Assembly (NCBI RefSeq): GCF_020447105.2
Contig: NZ_CP096184.1
Span: forward strand, 2,666,001 to 2,730,000
Length of the DNA: 64,000 nucleotides
Origin: Demequina sp. TMPB413
GTDB taxonomy: Bacteria; Actinomycetota; Actinomycetes; Actinomycetales; Demequinaceae
Direction: 5' to 3'
Of the stretch, positions 8,337 through 19,128 are shown one piece after another. The first letter of the stretch is position 1. Each line of letters starts with the position of its first letter. The position numbers and the translations under genes are program-made. Under the pieces are notes generated by a model. It worked only from the letters and a program-made list of their open reading frames with translations. It was not told the origin of the DNA and searched no databases.

Positions 8337-10832
8337 CTATGAGGCGGCGGTCATGCCCCTCCGTCGAGGCCGCAGGCCGACCACCATGGACGCCGTGCCT
8401 AGCAGGACGAGCGCCGCTGCGCCACCAGCGAGGATGGCGTTCGAGTGCTCGTTCGTGCCGGTGTAGGCCAGCATGCCGGTGCCGCTACGGGGACGCCCAG
8501 AGAACGCGATCGGATCCTTGACCGTGACGGCCTTCCAGCCCACCAGCTCACCGTCGGCGTTGTACAGAGCCAGGCTGTGCGCCCCAACTCCCATCGCGCC
8601 GGGCACCACCACGGAGAACGTGTGGGTGCCCAGCACCATCGGCGTGGAGAAGCCGACCACCTGATAGCCGGTAGGCGACCCGCCAAAGATGCATGACCCA
8701 CCAGGGTTCACGTTGATCGACGTGCCGATCACCACCGTGTCGGTGGGCGTGAGGTCAGGCAGGCACACGGAGATGCCGCCTTCAGCCATGGTGAGCAGGT
8801 CGCTCGCATAGGCCTGGAAGCTGATCCCCGTAAGGTTCACCGACGTTCCCGACGCCGTGGCCGCCATGCCGTCGGCCGTCATCTCTGTCGAGTAGGCCAG
8901 CGAGCCGCGTGCGAAGTCGGCTGCCGTGAGCACGTAGGTGAACGACTGGCTCTCGGAGGCGCCGGCCGCGATCGTGCTGCCGAATGCAGGCAGCAGTCCC
9001 GTGACATCGGAGCCGGCAAGGTCGGTGACCACCAGCCCCGTCAGCGGGTAGGTGCCGACGTTGGCGGCGATCACCGTCACCGTCACCGTCTCGCCGATCG
9101 ACGGGAATCCGTCGGCGTTCGCGTCCACATACGTAGCGGACGTGTTCAACGTGGTGTCAGGCGCCACATACGCGCGCGCCTCGATCTGGGGTGCCCAGAC
9201 CGTGCGCGAGTTGGTTGCCCAGTCGGCCTGGCCCGTGTAGCCAGTGGTGACGCCCACGTCGATCGTGCCGCGAACCTCATCGGCTGCGGTGATCGTGTAG
9301 TCCCACTTCTTGGCGATCGTGTCGCCAGGCGCGAGCGCCTGACCCGCAAACTTGCCCGCGACCGGAGTGGCGAAGTCGGAACCGGCCGCATCGGTGACGG
9401 GGTTGATCAGCAGTTGCTGGTCGGCGTTGTTCTTGAAGCGGACGCGGTAGGTGATGGTTTCGCCCTCTTGGCCGACGCCGTCACCGTTGGTGTCGTTGAG
9501 CTCCGCCTTGGTGAACGTCAGGCGGGCATTGGTGTTGAACTCCCTCAGGAACACGCGCTCGGACGCCGTGTGCGTGTACGCCGCGGGGTTTCCGTCAAAC
9601 AGCGCCTGCGACGGTGCCACCTGGACGCTCGTGGTGAGGTCGACGTAGCCGAGCACGACGTCGGCGGCGGTGAGCGTGTAGGGCTCAAAGATGCCATTGC
9701 CGGAAGACTTCAGATGCTTGGCCTTGACGGTGCCGTTGGGAAGCGAAGTACCAGCGAGAAACGCACTGTCGTTCTTCGACTTCGCGTCCGCGGCGGCACC
9801 CCAGGAACCATCGAGCGCGATGCCCACGTAGTTCATCGTGACGTTGCCCGTGTTGGTGGCGCTCACCGCGAAATCAATGACGTCACCAGCCACGGCGCCG
9901 CCCAGCGGGACACCGGCACCCGCCGACGTGTTCACCGTGTACGTCACCGACGAATCGAACGCGGCGTTGATCGCCTCGGTGGCGGCGGAACCCACCGGTA
10001 CGGGGAACGTGCCCGCGTGCAGCCAGGCAAGGGCCGTGTAGCCCGCACGCCACGTGATCTCGGTGTCAGGGAAGTCCACGACGCCCGCAACCATGTCCGC
10101 ATAGGTCACGGCGACAGGGTTGCGCGTGAAGGTGGCCGACTCGCCAACGCCGATCACCACTGGCGCGGTGAAGTCGTCGTAGCCCGGCAGCGCATCAAGC
10201 ACCATCACGTAGCCGGAGGTGTTGGTGACCGTGGTGGAGTAGCCGACAGTGTCGCCTTCCCGCACAGCGCCGTCGACGGCGCCGACCTCGACCAGGTTCA
10301 TGGTGGTAGACACCGTGAACGGTTCGCCTGGCGCGTAGAACGCGGGCGGGCCGGCGATGGAGAAGGTTCCGGTGTCATAGAGGGGGATTCCGAAAAAGGA
10401 GCCCGACTGGTAGCGGTAGGACACCGACACGTCACCGAACGTCGGTCCGGCACCTAGGTGACCGAGATTGCCTAGTCCCACGATGCGGTCGACTGTGAAT
10501 GACTGGCTGCTGCCAGCGTTGATCGCGTTGAGTTGACCCGCCTGCAAGAGCGAGTCCTGCCAGACTCCGATCAAACTGACCCGCTCGATGGCGGTGACGG
10601 TGACGGTGTACTGCACCCAGTCACCGACGTCTGGGCGACCTAGCACCCCGTGGTCGGCGGTGAGCGTCATGTCGGAGACAGTGACGGAGATGCGCCCGTC
10701 CGACACGGGATCCGTGTCAGCGGAGGCGGTAGGGCTGGTGGCGACGGTCATGCCAATCGTGGCGATGACGGCCAGGGTGATGGTGGCGGCTATGCGCCTG
10801 AATATGTGTGTGCGCGCGACAGTGGGCGACAT
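8337..10832 (-). CDS. LAXTG-anchored surface protein with repeated beta domains
   Basis: An 831-residue secreted protein. The N-terminal signal peptide ends near TSPTASADTD. It then has several related domains of about 110-130 residues that alternate phrases such as GDWVQYTVTVTAIERV, GDTVGYSTTVTNTSGYV, GETITYRVRFKNNAD and GETVTVTVIAANVGTYPLTG, typical of DUF11/DUF7507-like Ig folds. The C-terminus carries LAYTG, a hydrophobic helix and RPRRRG, the sorting signal of class E sortases. It should be linked to the cell wall; binding partner unknown. It is a paralogue of the protein at 16253-19036. TGAGGAG lies upstream of the start. No sortase gene is in the window. Confidence 0.87.
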   Translation of the reverse strand: MSPTVARTHIFRRIAATITLAVIATIGMTVATSPTASADTDPVSDGRISVTVSDMTLTADHGVLGRPDVGDWVQYTVTVTAIERVSLIGVWQDSLLQAGQLNAINAGSSQSFTVDRIVGLGNLGHLGAGPTFGDVSVSYRYQSGSFFGIPLYDTGTFSIAGPPAFYAPGEPFTVSTTMNLVEVGAVDGAVREGDTVGYSTTVTNTSGYVMVLDALPGYDDFTAPVVIGVGESATFTRNPVAVTYADMVAGVVDFPDTEITWRAGYTALAWLHAGTFPVPVGSAATEAINAAFDSSVTYTVNTSAGAGVPLGGAVAGDVIDFAVSATNTGNVTMNYVGIALDGSWGAAADAKSKNDSAFLAGTSLPNGTVKAKHLKSSGNGIFEPYTLTAADVVLGYVDLTTSVQVAPSQALFDGNPAAYTHTASERVFLREFNTNARLTFTKAELNDTNGDGVGQEGETITYRVRFKNNADQQLLINPVTDAAGSDFATPVAGKFAGQALAPGDTIAKKWDYTITAADEVRGTIDVGVTTGYTGQADWATNSRTVWAPQIEARAYVAPDTTLNTSATYVDANADGFPSIGETVTVTVIAANVGTYPLTGLVVTDLAGSDVTGLLPAFGSTIAAGASESQSFTYVLTAADFARGSLAYSTEMTADGMAATASGTSVNLTGISFQAYASDLLTMAEGGISVCLPDLTPTDTVVIGTSINVNPGGSCIFGGSPTGYQVVGFSTPMVLGTHTFSVVVPGAMGVGAHSLALYNADGELVGWKAVTVKDPIAFSGRPRSGTGMLAYTGTNEHSNAILAGGAAALVLLGTASMVVGLRPRRRGMTAAS

Positions 10833-10926
10833 TTTCCTCGAGCTCCTCAGCTACCGGAGGCGGGCGGTCCATCGCCCGGGTCCGTACGGTGGCGACACGC
10901 CCTGTGTGGCCAATGTCACACTAACG

Positions 10927-10950
10927 GACCAAGGCCCTAGTTACCAGGGG
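10927..10950 (-). promoter_or_regulatory. Motif shared with the upstream region of the paralogous surface protein (copy A)
   Basis: Read on the plus strand, GACCAAGG is followed by CCCT, four bases, then ACCAGGGG. It lies about 95-118 bases upstream of the surface-protein start. A nearly identical element lies at the same distance upstream of the second LAXTG gene. Protein or RNA partner unknown. The remaining bases between 10833 and 11039 hold the ribosome binding site and no gene. Confidence 0.5.
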
Positions 10951-11039
10951 ATAAAGGTGATAATAGGGAACTCGGGCCAATTCTGGGTGCGCAAAAGAGG
11001 GCAAACCGCGACAAAGTCACCGCGCACGCCGTAGACGGC

Positions 11040-12557
11040 TCAGTCCACGTCGTCGTCTACCCAGTCGAGGGTCCGCTTCACCGCCTTGCGCCAGTTGCGG
11101 TACATCTTCTCGGCCTCTTCGCGGGGCATGGCGGGCGACCACCGCGCGTCCTCGCGCCACTGCGCCCTGAGCTCATCGAGCCCCGACCAGAACCCCACCG
11201 CCAAACCCGCTGCGTAGGCCGCGCCCAACGCCGTCGTCTCCGTCACCACCGGACGCACCACGTCGATGCCCAGCACGTCGGCTTGGGTCTGCATCAGCAA
11301 CGAGTTGACGGTCATGCCGCCGTCCACGCGCAACTCCGGCACGCGCACTCCCGTGTCGGCCTCCACGGCCTGGATCACGTCTCGCGTCTGGAAGGCGGTG
11401 GCCTCCAAGACGGCGCGCGCCAGGTGCTCCTTGGTGACAAACTGCGTCAGACCCACCACGGCTCCGCGCGCGTCCGGGCGCCAGTAGGGGGCGAACAGTC
11501 CAGAGAACGCTGGCACGATGTACGCGCCGCCATTGTCCTTCACGGCCGCAGCGAGCGGCTCGATCTCGCTGGCAGAAGAGATCATCCCCAGGTTGTCCCG
11601 CACCCACTGCACCAGCGAGCCTGTCACGGCAATGGACCCCTCCAGCGCATATCTGGCGGGTTGGCCATCGAGCCGGTAGGCCACGGTGGTGATGAGCCCG
11701 TGCTCGGACGCGACGCGCTCAGCGCCCGTGCCCACAATGATGAAGTTGCCCGTCCCGTACGTGTTCTTCGACTCGCCCTTCTCAAAGGCCGCCTGCCCAA
11801 ACGTGGCGGCCTGCTGATCCCCGAGGATCCCGGCGATCGGCACGTCTTGAAGCAGCGAGTGGCCGCCCACCGTGCCGTACACCTCTGACGACGACCGGAT
11901 CTGGGGCATCATCGCCAGTGGCACGTCGAAAGCTTCCAGCAGGCCCTCGTCCCACTCAAGGGTGTCGAGGTCCATGAGCAAGGTGCGGGACGCGTTGGTG
12001 ACGTCGGTCGCGTGGAGTCCACCGTTCACCCCGCCCGTGAGATGCCACAGCAGCCACGAGTCGGTGGTGCCAAACAGGAGGTCGCCCGCGAGCGCCCGCT
12101 CCCTCGCGCCCTCCACGTGGTCGAGAATCCAGCGAATCTTGGTGGCGGAAAAGTAGGTGGCAAGCGGCAAACCGGTCTTGGCGCGAAACCTGTCGGTGCC
12201 GCCGTCGGCCGCCAATGCGTCGACGATGCTTTGGGTGCGGGTGTCTTGCCACACGATCGCGTGGTGGACGGGCTTTCCTGTGTGCCGGTCCCACACCACG
12301 GCGGTCTCTCGCTGGTTGGTGATCCCCACCGCCGCGATCTGGAGCCGTGTGATGTCGGCACGTGAGAGTGCCTCGCCAATGACCCGCCTGGTGTTGGCCC
12401 AAATCTCGGTGGGGTCGTGCTCCACCCAGCCAGCGCGAGGGAGTATCTGCCGATGCTCTAGCTGGCCGGTCGAGACGATCGACCCTGCGTGGTCGAACAC
12501 GATGGCGCGCGTGGAGGTGGTGCCCTGGTCGATCGCCATCACATAGTCGCGGCTCAT
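11040..12557 (-). CDS. glpK: Glycerol kinase
   Basis: A 505-residue FGGY-family kinase that phosphorylates glycerol to sn-glycerol 3-phosphate. The N-terminal phosphate loop is [19 protein letters not shown]. Substrate-site sequence includes [14 protein letters not shown] and [11 protein letters not shown]. Later motifs are [29 protein letters not shown], and [15 protein letters not shown] with the glycerol-binding Asp. The start codon overlaps the glpD stop by 4 bp (ATGA), so the two are translationally coupled. Together they convert glycerol to dihydroxyacetone phosphate. No glpF is present in the window. Confidence 0.97.
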   Translation of the reverse strand: MSRDYVMAIDQGTTSTRAIVFDHAGSIVSTGQLEHRQILPRAGWVEHDPTEIWANTRRVIGEALSRADITRLQIAAVGITNQRETAVVWDRHTGKPVHHAIVWQDTRTQSIVDALAADGGTDRFRAKTGLPLATYFSATKIRWILDHVEGARERALAGDLLFGTTDSWLLWHLTGGVNGGLHATDVTNASRTLLMDLDTLEWDEGLLEAFDVPLAMMPQIRSSSEVYGTVGGHSLLQDVPIAGILGDQQAATFGQAAFEKGESKNTYGTGNFIIVGTGAERVASEHGLITTVAYRLDGQPARYALEGSIAVTGSLVQWVRDNLGMISSASEIEPLAAAVKDNGGAYIVPAFSGLFAPYWRPDARGAVVGLTQFVTKEHLARAVLEATAFQTRDVIQAVEADTGVRVPELRVDGGMTVNSLLMQTQADVLGIDVVRPVVTETTALGAAYAAGLAVGFWSGLDELRAQWREDARWSPAMPREEAEKMYRNWRKAVKRTLDWVDDDVD

Positions 12558-14296
12558 GCCCTCGCTCCCGTGCGGGCCCTCACGTCAACGCCGTGACGCG
12601 TGGACATCTCCGACACCACTGCCTTGATCTCGCGGCGCCTGCGCCCGCCACCCCAACGCAAGGTCTCGCCCACCACGTCGGCCAACTCCTCGAGCACGTC
12701 AAGCGTGAGCGCGCCCTCGAAGGCGAGCGACGTGCGCCGTAACGCGATGTCACTCAGCCGCACCACGTGCTCCTCGCTGGCAAGGTGTGCGATCTCGCCG
12801 CGCGTGTAGCCGGGCGCCGTGCGCAAGGCTGCGGTGCCGGCCTCCGCGTCGGCCACGTCAGCGGCGCGCGTGCCGTAGCGCGCCACCAGGACGCGTCCCC
12901 GCTCCGGCGTCACGCCAGCCAGGTGGTGGGCGATCCACTCGTCACGATCGTCGGCAGGGGGCAAGCCCACTCCGCCGCCGATCACCCGGCCAGCGGTGGA
13001 GGCGGCGCGCTCGAGCCCAAGGGTGTCGAGCACACGGTCGGCCACTTGCTCGCCGAGCGCCCTGAACGTGGTCCACTTGCCGCCGACGATGCTGAACACC
13101 GCCACATCCTCCGCGCCGGGTAGAGACCCCTGCCGTACGGCGTAGTCCCTGCTCATCCGCCCCGGCTCGGCGTCGACCTGGAGCGCGAGGGGGCGAATAC
13201 CCGCGAAGCGATACACGATGTGGTCCCGCGTGACGCGGATGTGAGGGAACACGTGCGTGGTGAGTTCGATGAAGTAGTCGACCTCTTCCTCCGTGCAGAC
13301 CGCAGGCTCGCGGGGGTCTGCTGGGATGTCGGTGGTGCCGACGATGACGCGGCCGCCCATGGGGTACACGAGCACGATGCGGCCGTCGGCGTTCTCGAAG
13401 AAGATCTCGCGGCCATGGCATGCACGCAGCAGCTCCGGATGGTCGAGCACCAGGTGCGAGCCCTTCGTACCACCCATGTAGGAGGTGGGGGTGCCCAGCG
13501 CCTCGTTGGTGAGATCCGTGAAGGGACCGGAGGCGTTGACCACCACGTCGGCGCGCATCGGGAACCTATCCCCGGTGACCTCGTCGCGCAACATGACCGA
13601 GCCGTCGTCCGTGCCGACGGCGCTGACGTAGGTCGCCAGCCGCGCGGCGGGACCGTACTCAAGGCCGTCCCTGGACACCTCCAAAGCGAGCCGCTCCGGC
13701 GCGTGAACGGCCGCGTCAAAGTAGGTGGCGGTGAAAAGGGTGTCGGGATGCAGGTCAGGCAACTCCCTGCGGGTGCGGCGGGGCCCGGCAAAGTGGTGCC
13801 GAGGAACCCCCGTGCCGTCAGGTGCGCGCCCGATGCGGGAGTAGGCGTCGTACAGCGTCAGCCCGGCCTTGACTAGCAGCGCCCCGCGCTGTGTGCGGTG
13901 ACGCGGCGACCTCCCCGTGAGGAACCGCATCGGCGCCGCCACCAGGCCGCCGAACACGGTCCTGATGGGGATGGTGGTGGCCAGCGGGCGCACGTGGTGC
14001 GGGGCAGCAGCCAACAGGTGGTTGCGCTCCTCGACGGACTCGCGCACCAGCCGGAACTCGCCGTACTCCAAGTAGCGCAGGCCCCCGTGAATCATGCGCG
14101 AGGACGCCGCCGACGTCTCGGCCGCCAGGTCGCCGCGCTCCACCAAGGCGACGTCCACACCCTGAAGCGCGAGGTCGCGGAACACGGAGATCCCGTTGAT
14201 GCCGCCGCCGATCACCAGCACGCTGGTGTGCGGCCTGGCGCGTAGCGCCTCGACCTCGCGTCGGGTCTCACTCCTGGAACGGCCGAGGATTCTCAT
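12554..14296 (-). CDS. glpD: Glycerol-3-phosphate dehydrogenase, FAD-dependent
   Basis: A 580-residue flavoprotein that oxidises glycerol 3-phosphate to dihydroxyacetone phosphate at the membrane and passes electrons to quinone. The FAD loop [20 protein letters not shown] lies at about residues 26-45. [34 protein letters not shown], and [14 protein letters not shown] follow. The C-terminal helical domain ([19 protein letters not shown]...) is of the usual length. It is first in a two-gene operon with glpK, overlapping it by 4 bp. The start codon is assumed; the site upstream is weak. Confidence 0.96.
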   Translation of the reverse strand: MRILGRSRSETRREVEALRARPHTSVLVIGGGINGISVFRDLALQGVDVALVERGDLAAETSAASSRMIHGGLRYLEYGEFRLVRESVEERNHLLAAAPHHVRPLATTIPIRTVFGGLVAAPMRFLTGRSPRHRTQRGALLVKAGLTLYDAYSRIGRAPDGTGVPRHHFAGPRRTRRELPDLHPDTLFTATYFDAAVHAPERLALEVSRDGLEYGPAARLATYVSAVGTDDGSVMLRDEVTGDRFPMRADVVVNASGPFTDLTNEALGTPTSYMGGTKGSHLVLDHPELLRACHGREIFFENADGRIVLVYPMGGRVIVGTTDIPADPREPAVCTEEEVDYFIELTTHVFPHIRVTRDHIVYRFAGIRPLALQVDAEPGRMSRDYAVRQGSLPGAEDVAVFSIVGGKWTTFRALGEQVADRVLDTLGLERAASTAGRVIGGGVGLPPADDRDEWIAHHLAGVTPERGRVLVARYGTRAADVADAEAGTAALRTAPGYTRGEIAHLASEEHVVRLSDIALRRTSLAFEGALTLDVLEELADVVGETLRWGGGRRRREIKAVVSEMSTRHGVDVRARTGARA

Positions 14297-14349
14297 TCCT
14301 CATGGTGTGCATGGCTGAGTCAAAGACGCAAGAGCCACGCCGCCGCGCG

Positions 14350-14805
14350 CTACCCCCGCTGCGCCTTGACGGCCGCGACCTCCGCGTCGTTGAGTCCGCA
14401 CTCCCAGCCGTCGTACTCGCCGCCGAACTCGTCGGCGATGGCCGCGCACCTGTCAACGGCCTCGCGCAAGAAGTCGGGCACCAAGGCCCTGTCCGACCTC
14501 TCGGCCGTCACCCGCCACGGGTTGGGTGCGTCGGGGTGCTCCGCCAAGTACTCCTCCGGCAGGGGGCCTACCGCTGCGGCGAAGCCCTCGGCACCTAGAG
14601 CGTCGGCCGCGGCCATGGCGGTCGCGTGGGCCGGGAAGTACAGGTAGAACACGGTGGGCCGCGGCGCCTTGATGTCGGCTCCCACTTGTGTCAACTGCCC
14701 CACAATCTGCAAGTCCCTGTACTTGATGCCATCTACTTGGGACCGCTCGTCGAGCTCGGCGTCCGAGAGCGGGCGGTCACGGCGGAAGCGGTCGAGGATT
14801 CCCAT
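14350..14805 (-). CDS. RraB-like (ribonuclease E inhibitor fold) protein
   Basis: A 151-residue protein with the ferredoxin-like pattern of the RraB family: TVFYLYFPAHATAMAAADALGAEGF, then PNPWRVTAERS and a C-terminal IADEFGGEYDGWECGL. In gamma-proteobacteria RraB inhibits RNase E; in actinobacteria the role is not established. It carries a short N-terminal extension with DRFRRDRPLSDAELD. It lies upstream of glpD in the same direction with 53 bp between. Cytoplasmic. Confidence 0.72.
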   Translation of the reverse strand: MGILDRFRRDRPLSDAELDERSQVDGIKYRDLQIVGQLTQVGADIKAPRPTVFYLYFPAHATAMAAADALGAEGFAAAVGPLPEEYLAEHPDAPNPWRVTAERSDRALVPDFLREAVDRCAAIADEFGGEYDGWECGLNDAEVAAVKAQRG

Positions 14806-14874
14806 CCCGCCACGCTAGCGGGCGAGGCCTGACCGCTCGCCAGCCCGCGCCGAGCGCAACACATCTAGTCTGAG

Positions 14875-16275
14875 GTGGTGTCCCGCAGTTCTCAGGAGCG
14901 CCCCCCAGCGAGCGCCCAGCAGCGCCTCATCCTCACGATCGCGATCACCGCCAGCTTTGTTGCGTTCCTCGACATGAGCGTGGTCACCGTAGCGCTGCCA
15001 GCCATCGTCGACGAACTGGGCGGCGGCCTCACCACTCAGCAATGGACGGTCGACGCGTACCTCTTGACGCTCGGCTCCCTGATCCTGGTGGCGGGCTCCG
15101 TGTCCGATGCCTTTGGCCGTCAGCGGGTGCTGCGGTTCGGGCTCGTGCTGTTTGGGGTGGCGTCGCTCGCCATTGCCGCGGCGCCCACCGCAGGGGTGCT
15201 CATCGCCGCACGGCTGCTGCAGGGCGTCGCTGGAGCGATGCTCGTGCCGTCCTCGCTTGCGCTCATCATGTCGGCCTTCGATGGCCGCTCACGCGGCAAG
15301 GCAATCGGAACCTGGACGGCGGCCACCTCTGGCGCCATGGTCGCGGGGCCCTTGCTGGGAGGCCTCGCAGTCGATCTCGCGTCGTGGCGGTTGGCGTTCC
15401 TCATCAACGTGCTTCCCATCGGCGTCGCCCTGGTGCTGCTGGCCCGGGTCGAGGCTCGCGACACCCGCCAGGAGGACGCCCACGTGGACCTCGTCTCGGC
15501 GGCACTGTGCGCACTTGGTCTTGGCGGGGCCGTGTTCGCGCTCATCGAGCAGCCAAACCTGGGATGGTCTCACCCGACCGTGTGGGGAGCGGGCGCGGCG
15601 GGAGCCGCCGTCTTCGCGTGGTTCCTCTGGCGCCAGTCACGCATCACCAGGCCGATGCTTCCGCTGACGTTGTTCTCCGCCCGCAACTTCGCGTGGGGCA
15701 ACCTCGCCACGCTGATGGTCTACGGGGCGCTGGGCCTCAACGGCTTCGTGGTGTCCGTCTACTTGCAGGAGCGGGCGGGCCTTAGCGCCACGCAGGCCGG
15801 ATTGGCGACGATGCCCATCACTCTTGCGCTCATGGCGCTGAGTTCTCGTGCCGGGGACCTCGCCGGGCGGTGGGGGCCACGGTGGTTCATGACGGGAGGC
15901 CCGCTCGCCATGGCCTGCGGCGCTCTGCTGATGCTCAGGGTCGGCGAGCCGTTCTCCTATTGGACGCAGCTGCTTCCAGGGGTGTTGCTGTTTGGCGTGG
16001 GCCTCGCCGCGACCGTGTCACCGCTGACCGCCGCCGTGCTGGGAGCGGTGGACGCCTCCCGCTCCGGCATCGGCTCGGCCGTCAACAACGCCGTCGCTCG
16101 TGTCGCGAGCCTGGTGGCGGTCGCGGGCCTGGGCGCCGTGGTGGGCGGAGAGCTCGACCTTGCGGGCTTCCACCGCGCGGCCGTGTTCGTGGCGATCTTG
16201 CTTGCCGTCGGCGGCGTCGTGTCGTGGCTGGGTGTGCGCAACCCCTCAGAGGTCAGCCCTTCATCTCAGACGTGA
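14875..16275 (+). CDS. MFS transporter, DHA2 drug exporter type
   Basis: A 466-residue membrane protein with about 14 predicted helices. Helix 1 carries SFVAFLDMSVVTVALPAI. The loop 2-3 motif A reads GSVSDAFGRQRVLRFG, and ARLLQGVAGAMLVPSSLALI is the typical DHA2 helix 4 segment. Such proteins export drugs or other amphiphiles by proton antiport. The start is one of two tandem GTG codons (14875 or 14878) after a TGAGG. The 3' end overlaps the convergent surface protein gene by 23 bp. No regulator adjoins it. Confidence 0.9.
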   Translation: MVSRSSQERPPASAQQRLILTIAITASFVAFLDMSVVTVALPAIVDELGGGLTTQQWTVDAYLLTLGSLILVAGSVSDAFGRQRVLRFGLVLFGVASLAIAAAPTAGVLIAARLLQGVAGAMLVPSSLALIMSAFDGRSRGKAIGTWTAATSGAMVAGPLLGGLAVDLASWRLAFLINVLPIGVALVLLARVEARDTRQEDAHVDLVSAALCALGLGGAVFALIEQPNLGWSHPTVWGAGAAGAAVFAWFLWRQSRITRPMLPLTLFSARNFAWGNLATLMVYGALGLNGFVVSVYLQERAGLSATQAGLATMPITLALMALSSRAGDLAGRWGPRWFMTGGPLAMACGALLMLRVGEPFSYWTQLLPGVLLFGVGLAATVSPLTAAVLGAVDASRSGIGSAVNNAVARVASLVAVAGLGAVVGGELDLAGFHRAAVFVAILLAVGGVVSWLGVRNPSEVSPSSQT

Positions 16276-19036
16276 CCGCCCCCTGACGCCTCTCCCTTGA
16301 GCGGAGGATCGCGGCGGTCCCGAGCAGGATGAGCGTGACGGCGAGGCCGCCAAGCGGCAGCCCTGCGAACCCGGTGAAGGCGAGCCCTGCAAAGGCGACG
16401 GGGTCCTTGGCTGTGATGGACTTCCAGCCGACCAGCGTGCCGTCAGGTGCGTAGAGCGCGAGGCGGTGGTCGCCAGCGCCCAGCGAGCCGGGCACGGTGA
16501 CGTTGAAGGTGTCGGTGCCGAGCAGCATCGGCGTCGAGAAGGCGACCACGCGGAAGCCGTCGGCGTCGCCAGGGTAGGAGCAGCCGCCTGGGCTGACCAT
16601 GACGCCCGTGCCGAGCGTAATCTCGGTCGCGGGGGCGCCGCCGACGCACACCGAAACGTCTCCCTCTGAGATGGCGTCAAGGTCGGTCGCGTAAGCCTGG
16701 AACGTGATGCCCGTGAGCGTCACCGACGTGCCGGACTGCGTGGTTGGCATCCCGGTGGCCGTCATCTCGGTGCCGTACCAGAGCGAGCCGCGCGCGAAGT
16801 CGGCCGCCGTGAGCACGTGCGTGAACGTCTGGGTCTCGGATGTGCCAGCCGCAATGGTCGACGAGAACGCGGGCAGCAGCCCGGTGACGTCTGCGCCGGC
16901 GGCATCGCCCACCGTGAGGCCGGTGAGCGGCCAGGCGCCAGTATTCGCCACGGTCGTCGTGAACGTCACCGTCTCCCCGAGGCTGGCGAAGCCGTCGCCG
17001 TTCGCGTCGTCATACGTCGCGGTGGTGTCGAGCGTCGTGGCCGGGGCGACGTAGGCGACCACGGGAATGGTGCTGGACGTCGCTGTCGACCTGGAGGCGC
17101 CGTCGGCGTCGAGCGTGGCCGCGTACGAGAAGTGCCCGCGAGTGAGGTCGGCGGCGGTGAGCACGTGGGTGAACGTGCGCGTGGCGTCGTCGTAGGACGC
17201 GATGGACGTGGGGAAAGCAGGGAGCAGCCCGGTGACGTCGGCTCCCGCGCCGTCGTTCACGACGATTCCGGTAAGCGGGTAGGAGCCCCAGTTCTCGACG
17301 GAGACCTTCACGGTGACCGTCTCGCCTACGTTGGCGTTGCCATCGCCGTTGTCATCGCCATATGCGCCCGAAGCAGTGAACCTGTGGTTCGGCGCCTCGT
17401 ACTCGTTGACGTAAACGACGCTTGTGCCAGCGCTCTTGGTCACGGTGGCGCCGTCGGCGTTGCCCTTGATATCGGCGAGCACGTCGAACCGTCGCCCCCC
17501 GTTGTCCAGGTCGTCCGTGGTGAGCGTGTACGTGAAGGTACCCGTCAGTTCCCCGCCCTCCGCGATCACGGCGCCGTCCGGTGCATCGGCTCCGACGCCG
17601 GTGACGACGTTGGTCCAGAAGTCCCTCTTGACCAGGCGAGTCAGGGTGATCGCCTGGTCCGACGTGTTGACGACGCGCCATGAGTAGGTGACGGTCTCGC
17701 CCGGCTGGCCGTAGCCGTCGCCGTTGGCGTCGTTCAGGGTCCTGTTCGCGGTGATCGTCGCGCTCGTGGTGAAGTCCCTGAAGAGCGTGCGGACGGTGAT
17801 GGGGAAGCGGTACTTCGGGTCGTCGCGCTCCTCGCTGGTCAATTCTTCGGCGGGCTGAGCGCGGAGCCTGAACGCGAGGTCCACGTAGCCGAGGTCCAGG
17901 TCGTCCTCGGTGAGGACGTGGGGTGTGAAGTAGCCCCCTCCCGACGGCAGTGACGTGATGTTGGCGGGCACCCAACCCGCATCGGTGAGCGACTCACCCG
18001 GCGCCATCTTGTGGCCCGAGCTGGAGGTGGACAGGTCGAAAGAAGTGCCCACCGGCCGGTGTGACATTGACACCCAGTCGACGGTGACGTTGCCCGTGTT
18101 CGTCATCCGGAAGGTGTAGTCGAGGCGATCCCCCGCCACGGCGTCGTGCGCGTCGACCCTGGCGGTGCCCGTGGGGTTGCTCACCACCACGTCAACACCT
18201 GCATCCACGGCGAAGCGATACGGCTCGGTAGCCACTGTCGCGAGTGGGATGGCGAGGGTGCCGCTGACGTCAGGCGCCGACCAGTTCAGCGACGCGTCGT
18301 CAAACGGGATGCTGCCCGCCACCATGTCGTCGTACGTGACCTCGTGAACTGCGCCGTTGAACGTCCGGGTCTGGCCAGGGTTCAGTGTGGTGGGGAAGAT
18401 GGTCACGCCGAGGTTGGACCCTCCGGTGAGGGTCACAGCGACGGCGGCCGCGTTGGTCACGGTCGTGTTGTATCGGAGGCGGTCGCCCTCGATGGGGTGT
18501 GCCCCCGTCGACCCGACGCGCTCGACGGTGGTCACTGCGCTGAGGGGTGCGGGAGCGGTGTAGATCACGGGTGGAGGTGACACCACGCTGGTGTGGCTGA
18601 CCCCGTCGATCGTGTACGTGACGCTTCCTGGGCCGTAGTGTGGCCCACCGCCCAGTGAGTCCAGGTCCGACGTGCCCACCGTGCGGACAGTTGAGATCCC
18701 TCTTGTGGTACCGGCGATGTAGACGTCGTTGTCGACATACGAGACGCCCAAAAAGGTGTACGCGGTCACCGTTGCTTGGGTCGCGGGACCGGTGAGGACC
18801 CAGTAGACGCCGTAGCGCACCTCGTCACCTGGGTCAGGGCGCGCGTTGCCGTTCACGTCGGTCACGAGGCTGGGCGTTCGCCACTCGAAGTTGAAGGTCG
18901 ACTCCTCTGCGGCGGACGCGGCCGAAGGTGTCGCCGTGGCCAAGCCGATTGCGACGAGGAGCGCTGCGGCGATCGCGGCGACCATGCGGAGCGGCGCCGG
19001 AGCGCTGGAGAGTGCGGCGGGGGACGTGCGTGACAT
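16253..19036 (-). CDS. Second LAXTG-anchored surface protein, paralogous to 8337-10832
   Basis: A 927-residue secreted protein with a signal peptide ending near TATPSAASAAEE. Domains of DUF11/DUF7507-like type follow (GDEVRYGVYWVLTG, GDRLRYNTTVTNAAAV, GDRLDYTFRMTNTGNV, GETVTYSWRVVNTSDQ, GETVTVKVSVENWGSYPLTG, GETVTFTTTVANTGAWPLTG). It has one domain more than its paralogue. The C-terminus shows SGTSVTLTGITFQAYATDL, a CVGGAP/CSYPGD cysteine pair, then LAFTG, a hydrophobic helix and a basic tail, which is a class E sortase signal. TGAGGAG precedes the ATG. The 3' end overlaps the MFS gene tail to tail. Confidence 0.87.
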   Translation of the reverse strand: MSRTSPAALSSAPAPLRMVAAIAAALLVAIGLATATPSAASAAEESTFNFEWRTPSLVTDVNGNARPDPGDEVRYGVYWVLTGPATQATVTAYTFLGVSYVDNDVYIAGTTRGISTVRTVGTSDLDSLGGGPHYGPGSVTYTIDGVSHTSVVSPPPVIYTAPAPLSAVTTVERVGSTGAHPIEGDRLRYNTTVTNAAAVAVTLTGGSNLGVTIFPTTLNPGQTRTFNGAVHEVTYDDMVAGSIPFDDASLNWSAPDVSGTLAIPLATVATEPYRFAVDAGVDVVVSNPTGTARVDAHDAVAGDRLDYTFRMTNTGNVTVDWVSMSHRPVGTSFDLSTSSSGHKMAPGESLTDAGWVPANITSLPSGGGYFTPHVLTEDDLDLGYVDLAFRLRAQPAEELTSEERDDPKYRFPITVRTLFRDFTTSATITANRTLNDANGDGYGQPGETVTYSWRVVNTSDQAITLTRLVKRDFWTNVVTGVGADAPDGAVIAEGGELTGTFTYTLTTDDLDNGGRRFDVLADIKGNADGATVTKSAGTSVVYVNEYEAPNHRFTASGAYGDDNGDGNANVGETVTVKVSVENWGSYPLTGIVVNDGAGADVTGLLPAFPTSIASYDDATRTFTHVLTAADLTRGHFSYAATLDADGASRSTATSSTIPVVAYVAPATTLDTTATYDDANGDGFASLGETVTFTTTVANTGAWPLTGLTVGDAAGADVTGLLPAFSSTIAAGTSETQTFTHVLTAADFARGSLWYGTEMTATGMPTTQSGTSVTLTGITFQAYATDLDAISEGDVSVCVGGAPATEITLGTGVMVSPGGCSYPGDADGFRVVAFSTPMLLGTDTFNVTVPGSLGAGDHRLALYAPDGTLVGWKSITAKDPVAFAGLAFTGFAGLPLGGLAVTLILLGTAAILRSRERRQGAVTSEMKG

Positions 19037-19128
19037 GGGGTCTGCTCCTCAGCAAGCGTGCCGCACCGGCATGCTGCCCGTCGGTGCGTTTCTGGCCACG
19101 TGGGAACGTGGTCTCCTCGACCATAGGT

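Noticed and set aside
8339..10457. Many plus-strand reading frames over the surface protein
   Set aside because: They mirror a GC-rich gene. None has a family motif, and the minus-strand protein has clear domains, signal and sorting motif.
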